DNA of 64,000 nt from a virus, in IMG/VR virus record IMGVR_UViG_3300029319_000003, positions 62,001-126,000 of that record; one strand, 5' to 3'. The notes under the pieces were generated by a model that worked only from the letters and a program-made list of their open reading frames with translations, had not been told where the DNA came from and ran no database searches. The translations under genes and the position numbers were made by a program. Shown one piece after another: positions 14,973 through 22,095 of the stretch; the stretch's first letter is position 1, and each line of letters begins with the position of its first letter.

Positions 14973-17081
14973 CTAGGCTACTGCGATAGCAATGTACTGA
15001 TAGCGTCGGTCGCCCGCCGGTGCGTTAGACAGATCAACAGAGACAGAGTTGTCATTCGAAATCGTGATCGGAACATCAACGATTTGACCTTGGTCATCAA
15101 CAACCTGCTGAATCAGGATCTGGCTGCCCAGACTGTGAGTAACAGTCTGAGGATTCGATCCACTGCCTGCCTGCAAGCCGGCACCGCCTGATGATGGAGC
15201 AGCAGAGGAAAAGCCATCAGCAGAAACTGACAGTCCCTGAGCAACACCAGCAGCGGTGATTGACCAAGTTCCGTTACCCAACTTACCGTCGGAATCCAAC
15301 GCTAAGTACTTAGATGGGGCTTCTCCGTCGTCTCCGTCGTTAACCTTAACCATCCATCGCGTCTTTTGATCGTCGTTGGTGCCGTCGTGTTCGAACAACA
15401 TGAACCCACCATTGTAGTAGGAGCCACCTGAAACGCGGGCACGGTAGTTGATGTGGAAAGGCTTATCACCCTGACCATTGGAGTTGTGATCTGATTGCAA
15501 GACAAGACCTTGCTGACCGTCTCCCTTTGCAGTACCGGGGGCGAAAAAGACTCCACCACCAAATTTTGCTGCCCAAGCGGCGTTGGTACCAAAAGTGACG
15601 TTAGAGCCAGCCAGAGGCTTGGCAACATCAAGAGTCACAACATCACTATGCGTAACACTGGCGTTAGAAGCAGCCAGAGTTGGGGCTTCCAGTTTGTGGA
15701 ATGCAACCCTTGCGGTGGCAGTAGCGTTCGCGCTTGTACCCGCATCTGTGAGAGTCGCTGAATCAACGTGGAACAAAACACCGTTAGTACCAGCAAGTTC
15801 ATCGGCTTCCATGTTTCTGTTGTTGGGGTCGATTGACACCAGTTGAGTAGTAATCATAGGAACCTCAAGCATGTTCTCGGAAGCGTCATAAGCGAAGCCG
15901 GATTCTGCCGACAGAACCCCATCGGTGCCAGTGTAGACGATCAATCCAGCACTCAACGAATCAGCAGTAAGTGTTTGAGCACGCACGTCGAAGCCACCAA
16001 AGTCCACGTCGGCGTCCATGCCGCCGATACCACTTTTCACGATGGCAAGATCTTGACCAGCCGAAGTGGTAAGAGTACCACCGGATACGTTCAGCGTCTT
16101 ACCAGTGCCAACAGTAACGTCGGATGTTGCGATGGTTGCACCGTCGATGGTTCCACCGTCAATGTCAGCAGTTGTTGCAACCAAAGATGCGGCAGTTGTA
16201 ACACCAGCGGCTGAAACCGTCAATTTATCTGTACCGTCTTGCAACTCCACGCCAAAAATATCAGCACTCTGAGATGCATGAGCAACGACTTTCAACTGAA
16301 TTTCGCCAGCAGCATCACCAGTGATGACGGCATTTGCATTAACAGCAAGAGAGTCGTTTGCTGTCAAAGCCGTGAACGTACCAGCAGCAGGAGTTGTTGC
16401 ACCAACGACACCATTCGCACCGGAGTCATCGAGTTGGAAGACTTGCGCCTCATCAACTTTGAATGTCATCTTACCCATGTGGGCGGTGTTGGATGCGGTC
16501 TTTGATTGAAAAACAACTTCGCTCAATTCTTTGCTGCCGTCCGCGTTGAGTGCTCGGACTTCAAGTGCCTCATTAGCACCGGTTCCAAGTTTCAACGTAG
16601 CATCGGCATTGTTTTGATCATCCAAAATCGAAACATCGCCAGTGAAAGCACCCGAGGAAGCAGCCAAGGCAGCGAATGTACCATCAACAGCAGAATTGGC
16701 ACCAATAACAGCGCCGTCAATTGAACCACCGTTAATGTCGGTAGTTGTCAAAACTGAACTGCCAATTGTCATGACACCAGTGCTGTCAGCGATTGTCGCT
16801 GAAGCGGTGCCGTCGTTCGCTTTCAAAGCAGCGGCTTGGACGTTTGTTGATGTAAGAGTGGTGATTGTGGTTGAGGCAATCGTTCCACCTTGAATTTTAT
16901 CACCAGAAATCTGGTCATTGGCAAGCGTCAATGTGCCATCGGACACATTAAGAGTCTTGCCGGTTCCAACAGTAATGTCGGATGTTGCGATGGTTGCACC
17001 ATCAATATTACCCCCGTCAATATCAGGGGCGTCAATGTTCGCGCTCAATAGTTGAGCGTCTACAATAATTCTTTCAGCCAT
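14973..17081 (-). CDS. repetitive fibre-like virion protein
   Basis: This 702-residue protein is rich in Ala, Gly, Ser, Thr and Asp and lacks cysteine-rich or enzymatic motifs. It has a duplicated module of about 32 residues, at about 21-52 and 305-337, built around IDGATIATSD and TVGTGKTLNVS. Other short IDGG units suggest a beta-helical or beta-prism shaft. The C-terminal 60 residues (TVTHSLGSQILIQQVVDDQG to IAIAVA) are alignable with the C terminus of the next gene upstream (17338), so the two probably share a tip or trimerisation domain. A head or tail fibre role is likely; ligand unknown. GGAGGG precedes the ATG, and a near-match to the late promoter lies 22 bases ahead. Confidence 0.75.
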   Translation of the reverse strand: MAERIIVDAQLLSANIDAPDIDGGNIDGATIATSDITVGTGKTLNVSDGTLTLANDQISGDKIQGGTIASTTITTLTSTNVQAAALKANDGTASATIADSTGVMTIGSSVLTTTDINGGSIDGAVIGANSAVDGTFAALAASSGAFTGDVSILDDQNNADATLKLGTGANEALEVRALNADGSKELSEVVFQSKTASNTAHMGKMTFKVDEAQVFQLDDSGANGVVGATTPAAGTFTALTANDSLAVNANAVITGDAAGEIQLKVVAHASQSADIFGVELQDGTDKLTVSAAGVTTAASLVATTADIDGGTIDGATIATSDVTVGTGKTLNVSGGTLTTSAGQDLAIVKSGIGGMDADVDFGGFDVRAQTLTADSLSAGLIVYTGTDGVLSAESGFAYDASENMLEVPMITTQLVSIDPNNRNMEADELAGTNGVLFHVDSATLTDAGTSANATATARVAFHKLEAPTLAASNASVTHSDVVTLDVAKPLAGSNVTFGTNAAWAAKFGGGVFFAPGTAKGDGQQGLVLQSDHNSNGQGDKPFHINYRARVSGGSYYNGGFMLFEHDGTNDDQKTRWMVKVNDGDDGEAPSKYLALDSDGKLGNGTWSITAAGVAQGLSVSADGFSSAAPSSGGAGLQAGSGSNPQTVTHSLGSQILIQQVVDDQGQIVDVPITISNDNSVSVDLSNAPAGDRRYQYIAIAVA

Positions 17082-17102
17082 TTTTATTTCCCTCCATAAG
17101 AA

Positions 17103-17109
17103 TAAATGG
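17103..17109 (-). promoter_or_regulatory. candidate late promoter, variant, before the 702-aa fibre gene
   Basis: The coding strand reads CTACCATTTATT, one base from CTATTTA, 22 bases before the ATG at 17081 at the proximal end of a 256-base gap. Confidence 0.3.
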
Positions 17110-17211
17110 TAGTGAATACAATCTTGACTCTAAGATGCAATGTAGGTACACCACACCCATGCTTCAAGATGATTCGCCTATAACTACGCAGCACAACTTT
17201 GAAAATATCGA

Positions 17212-17289
17212 GGGCGCTTAAAAAGTTTTCTGAACCACTGTTTAAATTGAATAGGGCACAAAACCTTGTCAATATTTTTTTGAGCGCCC
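17212..17289. repeat. widely spaced inverted repeat in the 256-base gap
   Basis: GGGCGCTTAAAAA (17212-17224) and TTTTTGAGCGCCC (17277-17289) are complementary with one mismatch, which becomes a G-U pair in plus-strand RNA. They flank 52 AT-rich bases. Within them, AAGTTTT-type and AAAACCTT-type arms can extend the pairing. The gap (17082-17337) otherwise holds no gene that I can support. The structure lies just after the 235-aa fibre gene. Confidence 0.6.
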
Positions 17290-17337
17290 AAAACTATTAA
17301 AACAAGGATGCTTGGAACAATTTATTGTGTTTACTTG

Positions 17338-18045
17338 TTATACTCTAACCACATTTACAGTATATTGGTCGGTGGTTGGGACGGTAGACACATATACTGT
17401 CATTGCACTGGTTGACGTAAACTCAATTGGCACATCAATAATTGCATAAGGGCTGCTTGTCTCGCGAACAGTGACAACCAAGTCTCGACTCCCAAGATTG
17501 TGGGTTACGGTGAATGTATCTGCCACACCGTCACCTATTGTTGCAGCGTAACTTGTGCCACCGCCGGTGCCGAGGGCTGTCCAAGTGCCAGAACTATTTT
17601 TAAATTCTAAATTCCCACCATTGTCTCGGATACCATAACCAGAAGCACCAGTGGTTGATCCCCAATTGAGATATGAACTGGCATCCATCTGCAACCCGGT
17701 CAAAGAGCCGAGAGAGGTAATATTTGGCTGGGCTGCTGTCGTTAGCGTACCACCGAGAGACGTTGCGGTGATCGCATTAGTGGCAGCGTCTAATGTAATG
17801 GTGCCGCCTTCGCCGGCAAGGGTCAAACTGCCACCAACGAACTCATGCGTATCGTCGTTAGAATCACCAAAGGCGGTGGAGCCAGATTGCTTTACAACAA
17901 TTTTTTCATTGACCACAAATTTATTAGCAGTAATGTTTCCATTTACTGCCAAATCTTCACGAATCAATTTTGAGCCATCAACCTGAGTTTCAATCCCAGA
18001 TGCAATGGCTAACCCTGTGCTTCTTTTGCCTGCTGAATAAGCCAC
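17338..18045 (-). CDS. short fibre-like virion protein
   Basis: This 235-residue protein has an N-terminal sequence AYSAGKRSTGLAIASGIETQ and a middle typical of fibre shafts (GSLTLAGEGGTITLDAATNA, SLGSLTGLQMD). It ends in the same type of C-terminal domain as the 702-aa fibre (TFTVTHNLGSRDLVVTVRET, then IDVPIEFTS). The start codon is GTG, with AGGAG eight bases ahead. It lies 38 bases after a 153-aa virion gene and carries a candidate late promoter 27 bases before its start. The shared C-terminal domain suggests that the two proteins occupy equivalent sites or mix in one fibre. No receptor-binding motif is recognised. Confidence 0.72.
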   Translation of the reverse strand: MAYSAGKRSTGLAIASGIETQVDGSKLIREDLAVNGNITANKFVVNEKIVVKQSGSTAFGDSNDDTHEFVGGSLTLAGEGGTITLDAATNAITATSLGGTLTTAAQPNITSLGSLTGLQMDASSYLNWGSTTGASGYGIRDNGGNLEFKNSSGTWTALGTGGGTSYAATIGDGVADTFTVTHNLGSRDLVVTVRETSSPYAIIDVPIEFTSTSAMTVYVSTVPTTDQYTVNVVRV

Positions 18046-18071
18046 TTACAAAATCTCCTGCCGGTTATTCG

Positions 18072-18078
18072 TAAATAG
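18072..18078 (-). promoter_or_regulatory. candidate late promoter before the 235-aa fibre gene
   Basis: The coding strand reads CCAACTATTTACG, 27 bases before the GTG at 18045, within a 38-base gap. Confidence 0.5.
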
Positions 18079-18083
18079 TTGGC

Positions 18084-18545
18084 TTATCCCAATCCGTCAC
18101 CGGACTCGTAAATCACATCTTGTCCGTGACCAGAAAGTTCTGAGATAATACATACTTCAACCGTCTCACCTGACGTTGAGTCGTTTGCGGTATTTACAAT
18201 TGTAATATAAAACCTTCTGTGTGCAACATTAAAACTAATTGAAGAATTGTTTGATCGGAGGGGCACATAATTGCCACCAGCCATTGGGTTGCCATCAGCC
18301 TCGGAAAGAAAATGCACTCGCACTTCTGTGTCTCCCGGCAAAGATAAAGCAACCACTTGTGTGCTGCGTGCTGTCGAGGGGTAGGTAATTACGGGCTGCT
18401 CTTGCCCAGCGGGTGTATTTGAAGCGTTCCAGTCGTTATCGCTGGCACAGGTATATGTTTTCGTCAAGCAATACGGAACACCGGGAACAAGATGACCTCC
18501 AGCGTTTCGATACGATCCTCTGTACATAAATCGTAGATCTGGCAT
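18084..18545 (-). CDS. hypothetical virion-associated protein
   Basis: This 153-residue protein begins MPDLRFMYRGSYRNAGGHLV and is mostly polar, with a probable beta-strand pattern (STQVVALSLPGDTEVRVHFL, SISFNVAHRRFYITIVNT). It has three cysteines (CLTKTYTC and a later CII) and no signal or membrane segment. I do not recognise a family. It lies one base from the stop of the bS21-like gene (TGACATG) and just before two fibre-like genes, so a structural or fibre-accessory role is the simplest reading. The ribosome binding site GGGGAG lies in the last codons of the upstream gene, so translation of the two is probably coupled. Confidence 0.6.
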   Translation of the reverse strand: MPDLRFMYRGSYRNAGGHLVPGVPYCLTKTYTCASDNDWNASNTPAGQEQPVITYPSTARSTQVVALSLPGDTEVRVHFLSEADGNPMAGGNYVPLRSNNSSISFNVAHRRFYITIVNTANDSTSGETVEVCIISELSGHGQDVIYESGDGLG

Positions 18546-18546
18546 G

Positions 18547-18810
18547 TCATCTCCCCTTCAAGCGTCTTTGTCTTGCTCTTTCTCTCTTGCGTGCAATACG
18601 GCGTGCATCGCGCTCACGTCGGCGTTGAGCCGCTTCGCGCTTCAGCCTCTTCTTAACGGACGGCTTAACATGACGCCGAGCCGATGCGCTCTTTTCACGA
18701 ATTAGTTTATCTACTTCTTGTTTCTTTACTGTTCTAATGAAGCGCCGAATTAATCTTTCAGAATTCTCATTACGACGCGCCTTAACTTGTACAATTGCTG
18801 CTCTAGCCAC
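18547..18810 (-). CDS. ribosomal protein bS21-like protein
   Basis: This 87-residue, very basic protein has the layout of bacterial bS21. VKARRNENSERLIRRFIRTV matches the VRENEPFDVALRRFKR region of bS21. KPSVKKRLKREAAQRR matches the KPT-to-basic-tail region, and an extended Arg/Lys tail follows. It is longer than E. coli bS21 (71 residues). bS21 sits on the small subunit near the mRNA start region, and phage copies are known in other large aquatic phages, where they may bias host ribosomes. The start is GTG with AGGAG nearby. An alternative is a DNA-condensing or prohead core protein, since it lies between the protease and fibre genes and is similarly basic. Confidence 0.6.
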   Translation of the reverse strand: MARAAIVQVKARRNENSERLIRRFIRTVKKQEVDKLIREKSASARRHVKPSVKKRLKREAAQRRRERDARRIARKRERARQRRLKGR

Positions 18811-18821
18811 GGTATCTCCTG

Positions 18822-19385
18822 TTATCCATCTGCCATCCTCTTCCAGATACCTGTGTTGCCCATTAGACCAGAAATATCAATGCCGGCATCGTTTGGATCC
18901 ATGCCCGACAAAGGACCATGACCTCCACTACCGGCATCATTTCCAGCCGCATCTACTGCCCCGCCGCTTGACAGTGGGGCTGTTCCTTCAAAAATATTAA
19001 CACCGTTATAAGCATCTTTGCCGATGCTGTCTAGCATCTTTCTATGCGCTGCCTTGCTTGCTGCGGCTGCTTGCTTTGCTTTCTGCTCTTCCAGCAAACG
19101 CGCATCTGCTTCGGGATCAGACTGCTGTCCTTCATAAAATGTTCCCGGTCCTTGCATTCCAGTCATGCCACGAACCAAGTCAACGCGAGGTGTCCGATCA
19201 ATCTGCTTTGCACCGGGATGAACCAACGGACTCATTCCAACGGCAACCTCTGACACCACTCGCGTCAAAACACCGTTCTCTTCATACAAAACATCTTTAA
19301 TTTGAGTACGAATTGTTTCTACTTCTTCCTGAATACACTCTGCGACAATTGGTTTTAAAAGTTTCTTCAGTTGTTCCTTATTCAT
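18822..19385 (-). CDS. conserved head-region protein of unknown function
   Basis: This 187-residue protein starts at the ATG at 19385; an in-frame TTG at 19391 is also possible. The N terminus, NKEQLKKLLKPIVAECIQEE, is helical and amphipathic. A Gly/Met region (VGMSPLV...GMQGPGTFYEG) and an Ala/Lys-rich coil (KAKQAAAASKAAHRKML) follow, and the C terminus is Gly/Asp-rich. Similar proteins appear next to the prohead protease in large T4-like phages. It may be a minor prohead core component like T4 gp67 or gp68, but this is inferred only from place and composition. Its start overlaps the stop of the protease gene closely, so the two are probably coupled. Confidence 0.6.
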   Translation of the reverse strand: MNKEQLKKLLKPIVAECIQEEVETIRTQIKDVLYEENGVLTRVVSEVAVGMSPLVHPGAKQIDRTPRVDLVRGMTGMQGPGTFYEGQQSDPEADARLLEEQKAKQAAAASKAAHRKMLDSIGKDAYNGVNIFEGTAPLSSGGAVDAAGNDAGSGGHGPLSGMDPNDAGIDISGLMGNTGIWKRMADG

Positions 19386-19387
19386 AA

Positions 19388-19984
19388 TCAATCCACAATA
19401 TCATTAAGAAGCCGGTTAATCCTATCTGCCTTAGAAAAGATTTCCTGCTCCTTATTTTCTTTAATCATATAAGCCCCAGCCGTCGATGGCTCGGACACAA
19501 AATCAAAACAAATTAATTGAAAGTCATCTTCAACAATTGTTTTACCGTTGGCGTCTTCTCTAACAGAGCCCAGACCCCGCGATGAAATACCCAACTTCAC
19601 ACCGGAATCAACAAGTGATCTCAAAATGTTGCCAGAGGGAGTATTAAGAATCTTCACCTTGCCCATAACATTGTCGCCATCCCACCACAGCCCTGTGACC
19701 ATGTGAGAGGCGTTCTTTAAGTTAACAACAGAGTCTTCAGGGTGATCAAGTTCGCCAAGAGCGCGTGCCTCACTAATAATCTTTGCATAGTTTTTAACTT
19801 CGCGTTCAAGCACGGGGCGAGGATAAACTCGACCGTTGCCGTTAACAGCATTGCACCGCTGCATCACTCCGCTCAAATACATCCCGCCGGAGGCGACATG
19901 AGCCTTTTCATCTTCAGTCAGAAGATCTTGGCACTGCCCACCCTCGCACAATTCATAATATTCTCTTAATAATACTTTACTCAT
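19388..19984 (-). CDS. prohead core protease (T4 gp21-like)
   Basis: This 198-residue serine protease is of the phage prohead type (S77/S78-like fold). After a short pro-segment it has NGNGRVYPRPVLEREVKNYA. The catalytic His81 lies in GELDHPE and the catalytic Ser in GISSRGLGS (Ser134 or Ser135), followed by ICFDFVSEPSTAGAY with a likely supporting Asp161. The enzyme cuts the scaffold and the capsid N terminus during head maturation and then itself. It lies upstream of scaffold and capsid as in T4, although six genes intervene here. The last residues (about 172-198) are helical and may be cleaved off. Confidence 0.92.
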   Translation of the reverse strand: MSKVLLREYYELCEGGQCQDLLTEDEKAHVASGGMYLSGVMQRCNAVNGNGRVYPRPVLEREVKNYAKIISEARALGELDHPEDSVVNLKNASHMVTGLWWDGDNVMGKVKILNTPSGNILRSLVDSGVKLGISSRGLGSVREDANGKTIVEDDFQLICFDFVSEPSTAGAYMIKENKEQEIFSKADRINRLLNDIVD

Positions 19985-19988
19985 GTCC

Positions 19989-20225
19989 TTAGTCCTGAAT
20001 TGATTCCTTTTTTACCCAAATAACATTTACTGGTGATTCAAAGATCTTGGCGATCTTGTGTTCGACGTGGACAGCAACATATTCGCCACCTCCAGTCCAA
20101 GGTAGCCGTGAACCCTCAATCTCCTCCACTGACGTGAACTCGCGAGTGCAGGGGTAGTAAAAATTATAATGACCAATCTGACTGGGCTTTACTTGCGATA
20201 AAGCCCTGATTGTTACTTGAGACAT
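19989..20225 (-). CDS. hypothetical small protein
   Basis: This 78-residue soluble protein begins MSQVTIRALSQVKPSQIGHY and has a beta-rich core (GGGEYVAVHVEHKIAKIF, VNVIWVKKE). No family is recognised. It starts with GGAAAGGAAC before the ATG, and its stop lies four bases before the protease start, so it is probably translated with the protease. A candidate late promoter lies 21 bases ahead, overlapping the stop codon of the 39-aa gene. A small protein in this slot between the portal and protease genes is common in T4-like phages and may be a head assembly factor, but there is no direct evidence. Confidence 0.6.
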   Translation of the reverse strand: MSQVTIRALSQVKPSQIGHYNFYYPCTREFTSVEEIEGSRLPWTGGGEYVAVHVEHKIAKIFESPVNVIWVKKESIQD

Positions 20226-20244
20226 TTATTGTTCCTTTCCTGTC

Positions 20245-20364
20245 TTAAATAGCGGGCGCGACCCGCCCGAGTTTGCTGCCCTTGCAACAACGGCGAACTG
20301 GCTGCAAAGCCCACTTAGTTACGAAAAAATCCATAAAACTAAACATTGGAATTGTTAGTGCCAT
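20245..20364 (-). CDS. 39-residue small protein with strong ribosome binding site
   Basis: This very short gene begins at the ATG at 20364, six bases after a full AAGGAGGT, the strongest ribosome binding site in this part of the window. The product starts MALTIPMFSFMDFFVTKWAL and ends in a basic stretch with a Cys-Cys pair (RRCCKGSKLGR). It overlaps the last 26 bases of the DUF1360-like membrane protein gene. The hydrophobic N terminus and basic C terminus suggest a small membrane-associated peptide. No family is recognised. The ribosome binding site alone makes a real gene likely. Confidence 0.6.
   Translation of the reverse strand: MALTIPMFSFMDFFVTKWALQPVRRCCKGSKLGRVAPAI
20246..20252 (-). 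promoter_or_regulatory. candidate late promoter before the protease unit
   Basis: The coding strand reads CCCGCTATTTAAG, 21 bases before the ATG at 20225, with its last bases forming the stop of the 39-aa gene. The short distance would leave a very short leader, so this is a weaker case. Confidence 0.35.
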
Positions 20365-20689
20365 TTTCAACCTCCTTACTTGTGGATGAGTTAACGTATT
20401 CAACTTTAAAACCGCAGTCTCCAACAATCATGCTCAAGGCATAAGAGGTTGCAGAACTTAACCAGCCGCAAACCAAAGCGTTAACAAGTGTATAATCAAA
20501 TGTAAATAGTTCCGTCCATGCATTTATTCCAAACAAAAATAAACCACTCCAGAATCCCAAACACATGGGACAGTGAAATAGTTCTCCAAGTTTGCCCTTT
20601 GTTGGTCTAACAGAATCAAAGATTGTTCCATATACAAGAATCTGTGTCAGACCGTGGGACGCTAATACAAACCAAACCAACTCATTCAT
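20339..20689 (-). CDS. DUF1360-like membrane protein
   Basis: This 116-residue protein has two to three hydrophobic segments (about residues 4-22, 45-60 and 66-88). Between the first two lies the conserved motif FHCPMCLGFWSG (Cys40, Cys43). The motif is typical of the small membrane family DUF1360, found in bacteria and many T4-like phages, whose function is not known to me. The C terminus is Asn/Ser-rich and probably cytoplasmic. GAGGTGATGC precedes the ATG, and the upstream gene ends ten bases before. Its presence in a head gene cluster is unexplained; a role at the membrane during prohead assembly is possible but speculative. Confidence 0.7.
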   Translation of the reverse strand: MNELVWFVLASHGLTQILVYGTIFDSVRPTKGKLGELFHCPMCLGFWSGLFLFGINAWTELFTFDYTLVNALVCGWLSSATSYALSMIVGDCGFKVEYVNSSTSKEVENGTNNSNV

Positions 20690-20698
20690 GCATCACCT

Positions 20699-21247
20699 CT
20701 ATGATCGCCAGCCGTGGGTGCCGGGGTACTGACCTCTCGGATTAATACTGCCCTTGCTTGTTGCATGGGGTACTTCGCCCATCTCTGTGGAGTGCTCCTC
20801 TTCTGGCTCCAAAAGATGATCTTCAAACTGTTCTTCCCAAGCCTCTTCGGCAACGTAACTTTCTCGGAACTCTTGCATATACTTTCCAATTGTGTATACA
20901 ATAATATCTACACTGTTTTCAGCGTCGGCTGGGAAGGTTGCTTCCAGCGAGTTAAAGACGTTTCCTGCTCTGATGCTGTCCTCAAATATAACACCATTGC
21001 GATTTAGAAAATCGTACATTTCAGACTGGACACCGTAAGTGTCATCTGTTACACCGGATTTTGTCATGGTTAAAATTTTATTTTTGTCTGGCATGACAAT
21101 AACGTCAAATGATGGATGGTCTTTGATGGCGTAGTTCCCGCCCATCGTCTTTCGGATGACCATCTCCATCTGTGCTTGGGGAGTCGGCTTGACTTCAATA
21201 TCGACCTGCTCTAGAGCCTCGTCTGCAACTTTGAGTGTGATTGCCAT
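20699..21247 (-). CDS. conserved head-region protein of unknown function
   Basis: This 182-residue soluble protein begins MAITLKVADEALEQVDIEVK. It continues through a mixed alpha/beta core (FDVIVMPDKNKILTMTKSGV, SEMYDFLNRNGVIFEDSI) to a very acidic region (about 135-160) and a short basic tail. No catalytic motif is seen. It lies between two conserved proteins next to the portal gene; its ATG overlaps the stop of the 282-aa gene, and GGGAGG precedes it. Proteins of this kind recur at this site in large T4-like phages, so a head assembly role is plausible but unproven. Confidence 0.6.
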   Translation of the reverse strand: MAITLKVADEALEQVDIEVKPTPQAQMEMVIRKTMGGNYAIKDHPSFDVIVMPDKNKILTMTKSGVTDDTYGVQSEMYDFLNRNGVIFEDSIRAGNVFNSLEATFPADAENSVDIIVYTIGKYMQEFRESYVAEEAWEEQFEDHLLEPEEEHSTEMGEVPHATSKGSINPRGQYPGTHGWRS

Positions 21248-22095
21248 TATGCAACCTCCCTGACAAGTTCTTGAATCTTAAGAAGACGTTTAAGGTTCCC
21301 TTCATTGATTGGAGTAGTCTTATACTCTTCAAGAATTGCCAAAACCCTCTTTGCATTGTCAAGCATTGTAGAGTCAGACTTGATCTCTTCGATTGTTAGT
21401 GATTCAGTCACGGCATCTCGCAAACGTCCAATCTCTTCGTTGAGGTATTCGTTCAAACTGATGCCTCCATCCGAGAAGGAGAAAATATAGCGCATCAATA
21501 CTTGCTGCTGCTCTTCATGGAGCGACTGCTTGTATGTCTGATTAAACTTCTCTGTAAAAGTCTTAAACACTAAGTTATCAACGTGCTCAAGTGGCTCAAG
21601 TGGCTTTTCTTCTGGTGCAGCCGTAGACATTTTTGCAACAATCTTTTCTTCTAAAATCACACGATCCTTGACAGATGCTGTACCTCCGAAAATCTGTGCG
21701 ATTGTTGCCAAAGTCTTGTAGTCGGGCACAAAGTTAGAATATACCTCGCCGCCAAGTTCAATATTAATTCTTTTAATCAAGCGCGACTGCTCAACGAACA
21801 AGGCAGTTCGGTCCACTTTGGTGTCATGCTCTTTTCTTGTCTCCGACACCATCTTTTCTGCCACTCGGGGCTTCAACTCTTTAGTGTCGGTCAAGACGCC
21901 ATACAACTGCAACTCTGTATAAAGTTGAGTGCCCTTATGAAAATGCTCTTGTAGGATTCTCATAACTCGCGCTTGACGTGGCGTGTCTTTTGCCACAATA
22001 GTTTTGGTTAGTTCGTTGCACAACGCCTCATATAGAAATGCAGTATTTCGCTTTTTGTTGTGCTTGAACTTTTTAAGTTTCTGATTTGGTTTCAT
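21247..22095 (-). CDS. conserved portal-linked protein
   Basis: I place the start at the ATG at 22095, with GGAGAG five bases ahead, inside the end of the portal gene; an upstream TTG at 22116 has no such site. The 282-residue product begins MKPNQKLKKFKHNKKRNTAF, then LYEALCNELTKTIVAKDTPR, and is helical throughout, with charged amphipathic segments and one likely coiled coil (about 165-235). No enzyme motif is seen. The sequence pattern is familiar from large T4-like phages, where it follows the portal gene. A role in prohead initiation with the portal is inferred from this overlap only. Confidence 0.65.
   Translation of the reverse strand: MKPNQKLKKFKHNKKRNTAFLYEALCNELTKTIVAKDTPRQARVMRILQEHFHKGTQLYTELQLYGVLTDTKELKPRVAEKMVSETRKEHDTKVDRTALFVEQSRLIKRINIELGGEVYSNFVPDYKTLATIAQIFGGTASVKDRVILEEKIVAKMSTAAPEEKPLEPLEHVDNLVFKTFTEKFNQTYKQSLHEEQQQVLMRYIFSFSDGGISLNEYLNEEIGRLRDAVTESLTIEEIKSDSTMLDNAKRVLAILEEYKTTPINEGNLKRLLKIQELVREVA

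Noticed and set aside
17241-17268. Sigma-70 type promoter from the exact TTGACA at 17268-17263
   Set aside because: No acceptable -10 box lies at 16-18 bases on the coding strand.
17084-17272. 62-codon minus-strand frame in the 256-base gap
   Set aside because: Its only start is a TTG within TTGACA, without a ribosome binding site, and the composition is not protein-like for this phage.
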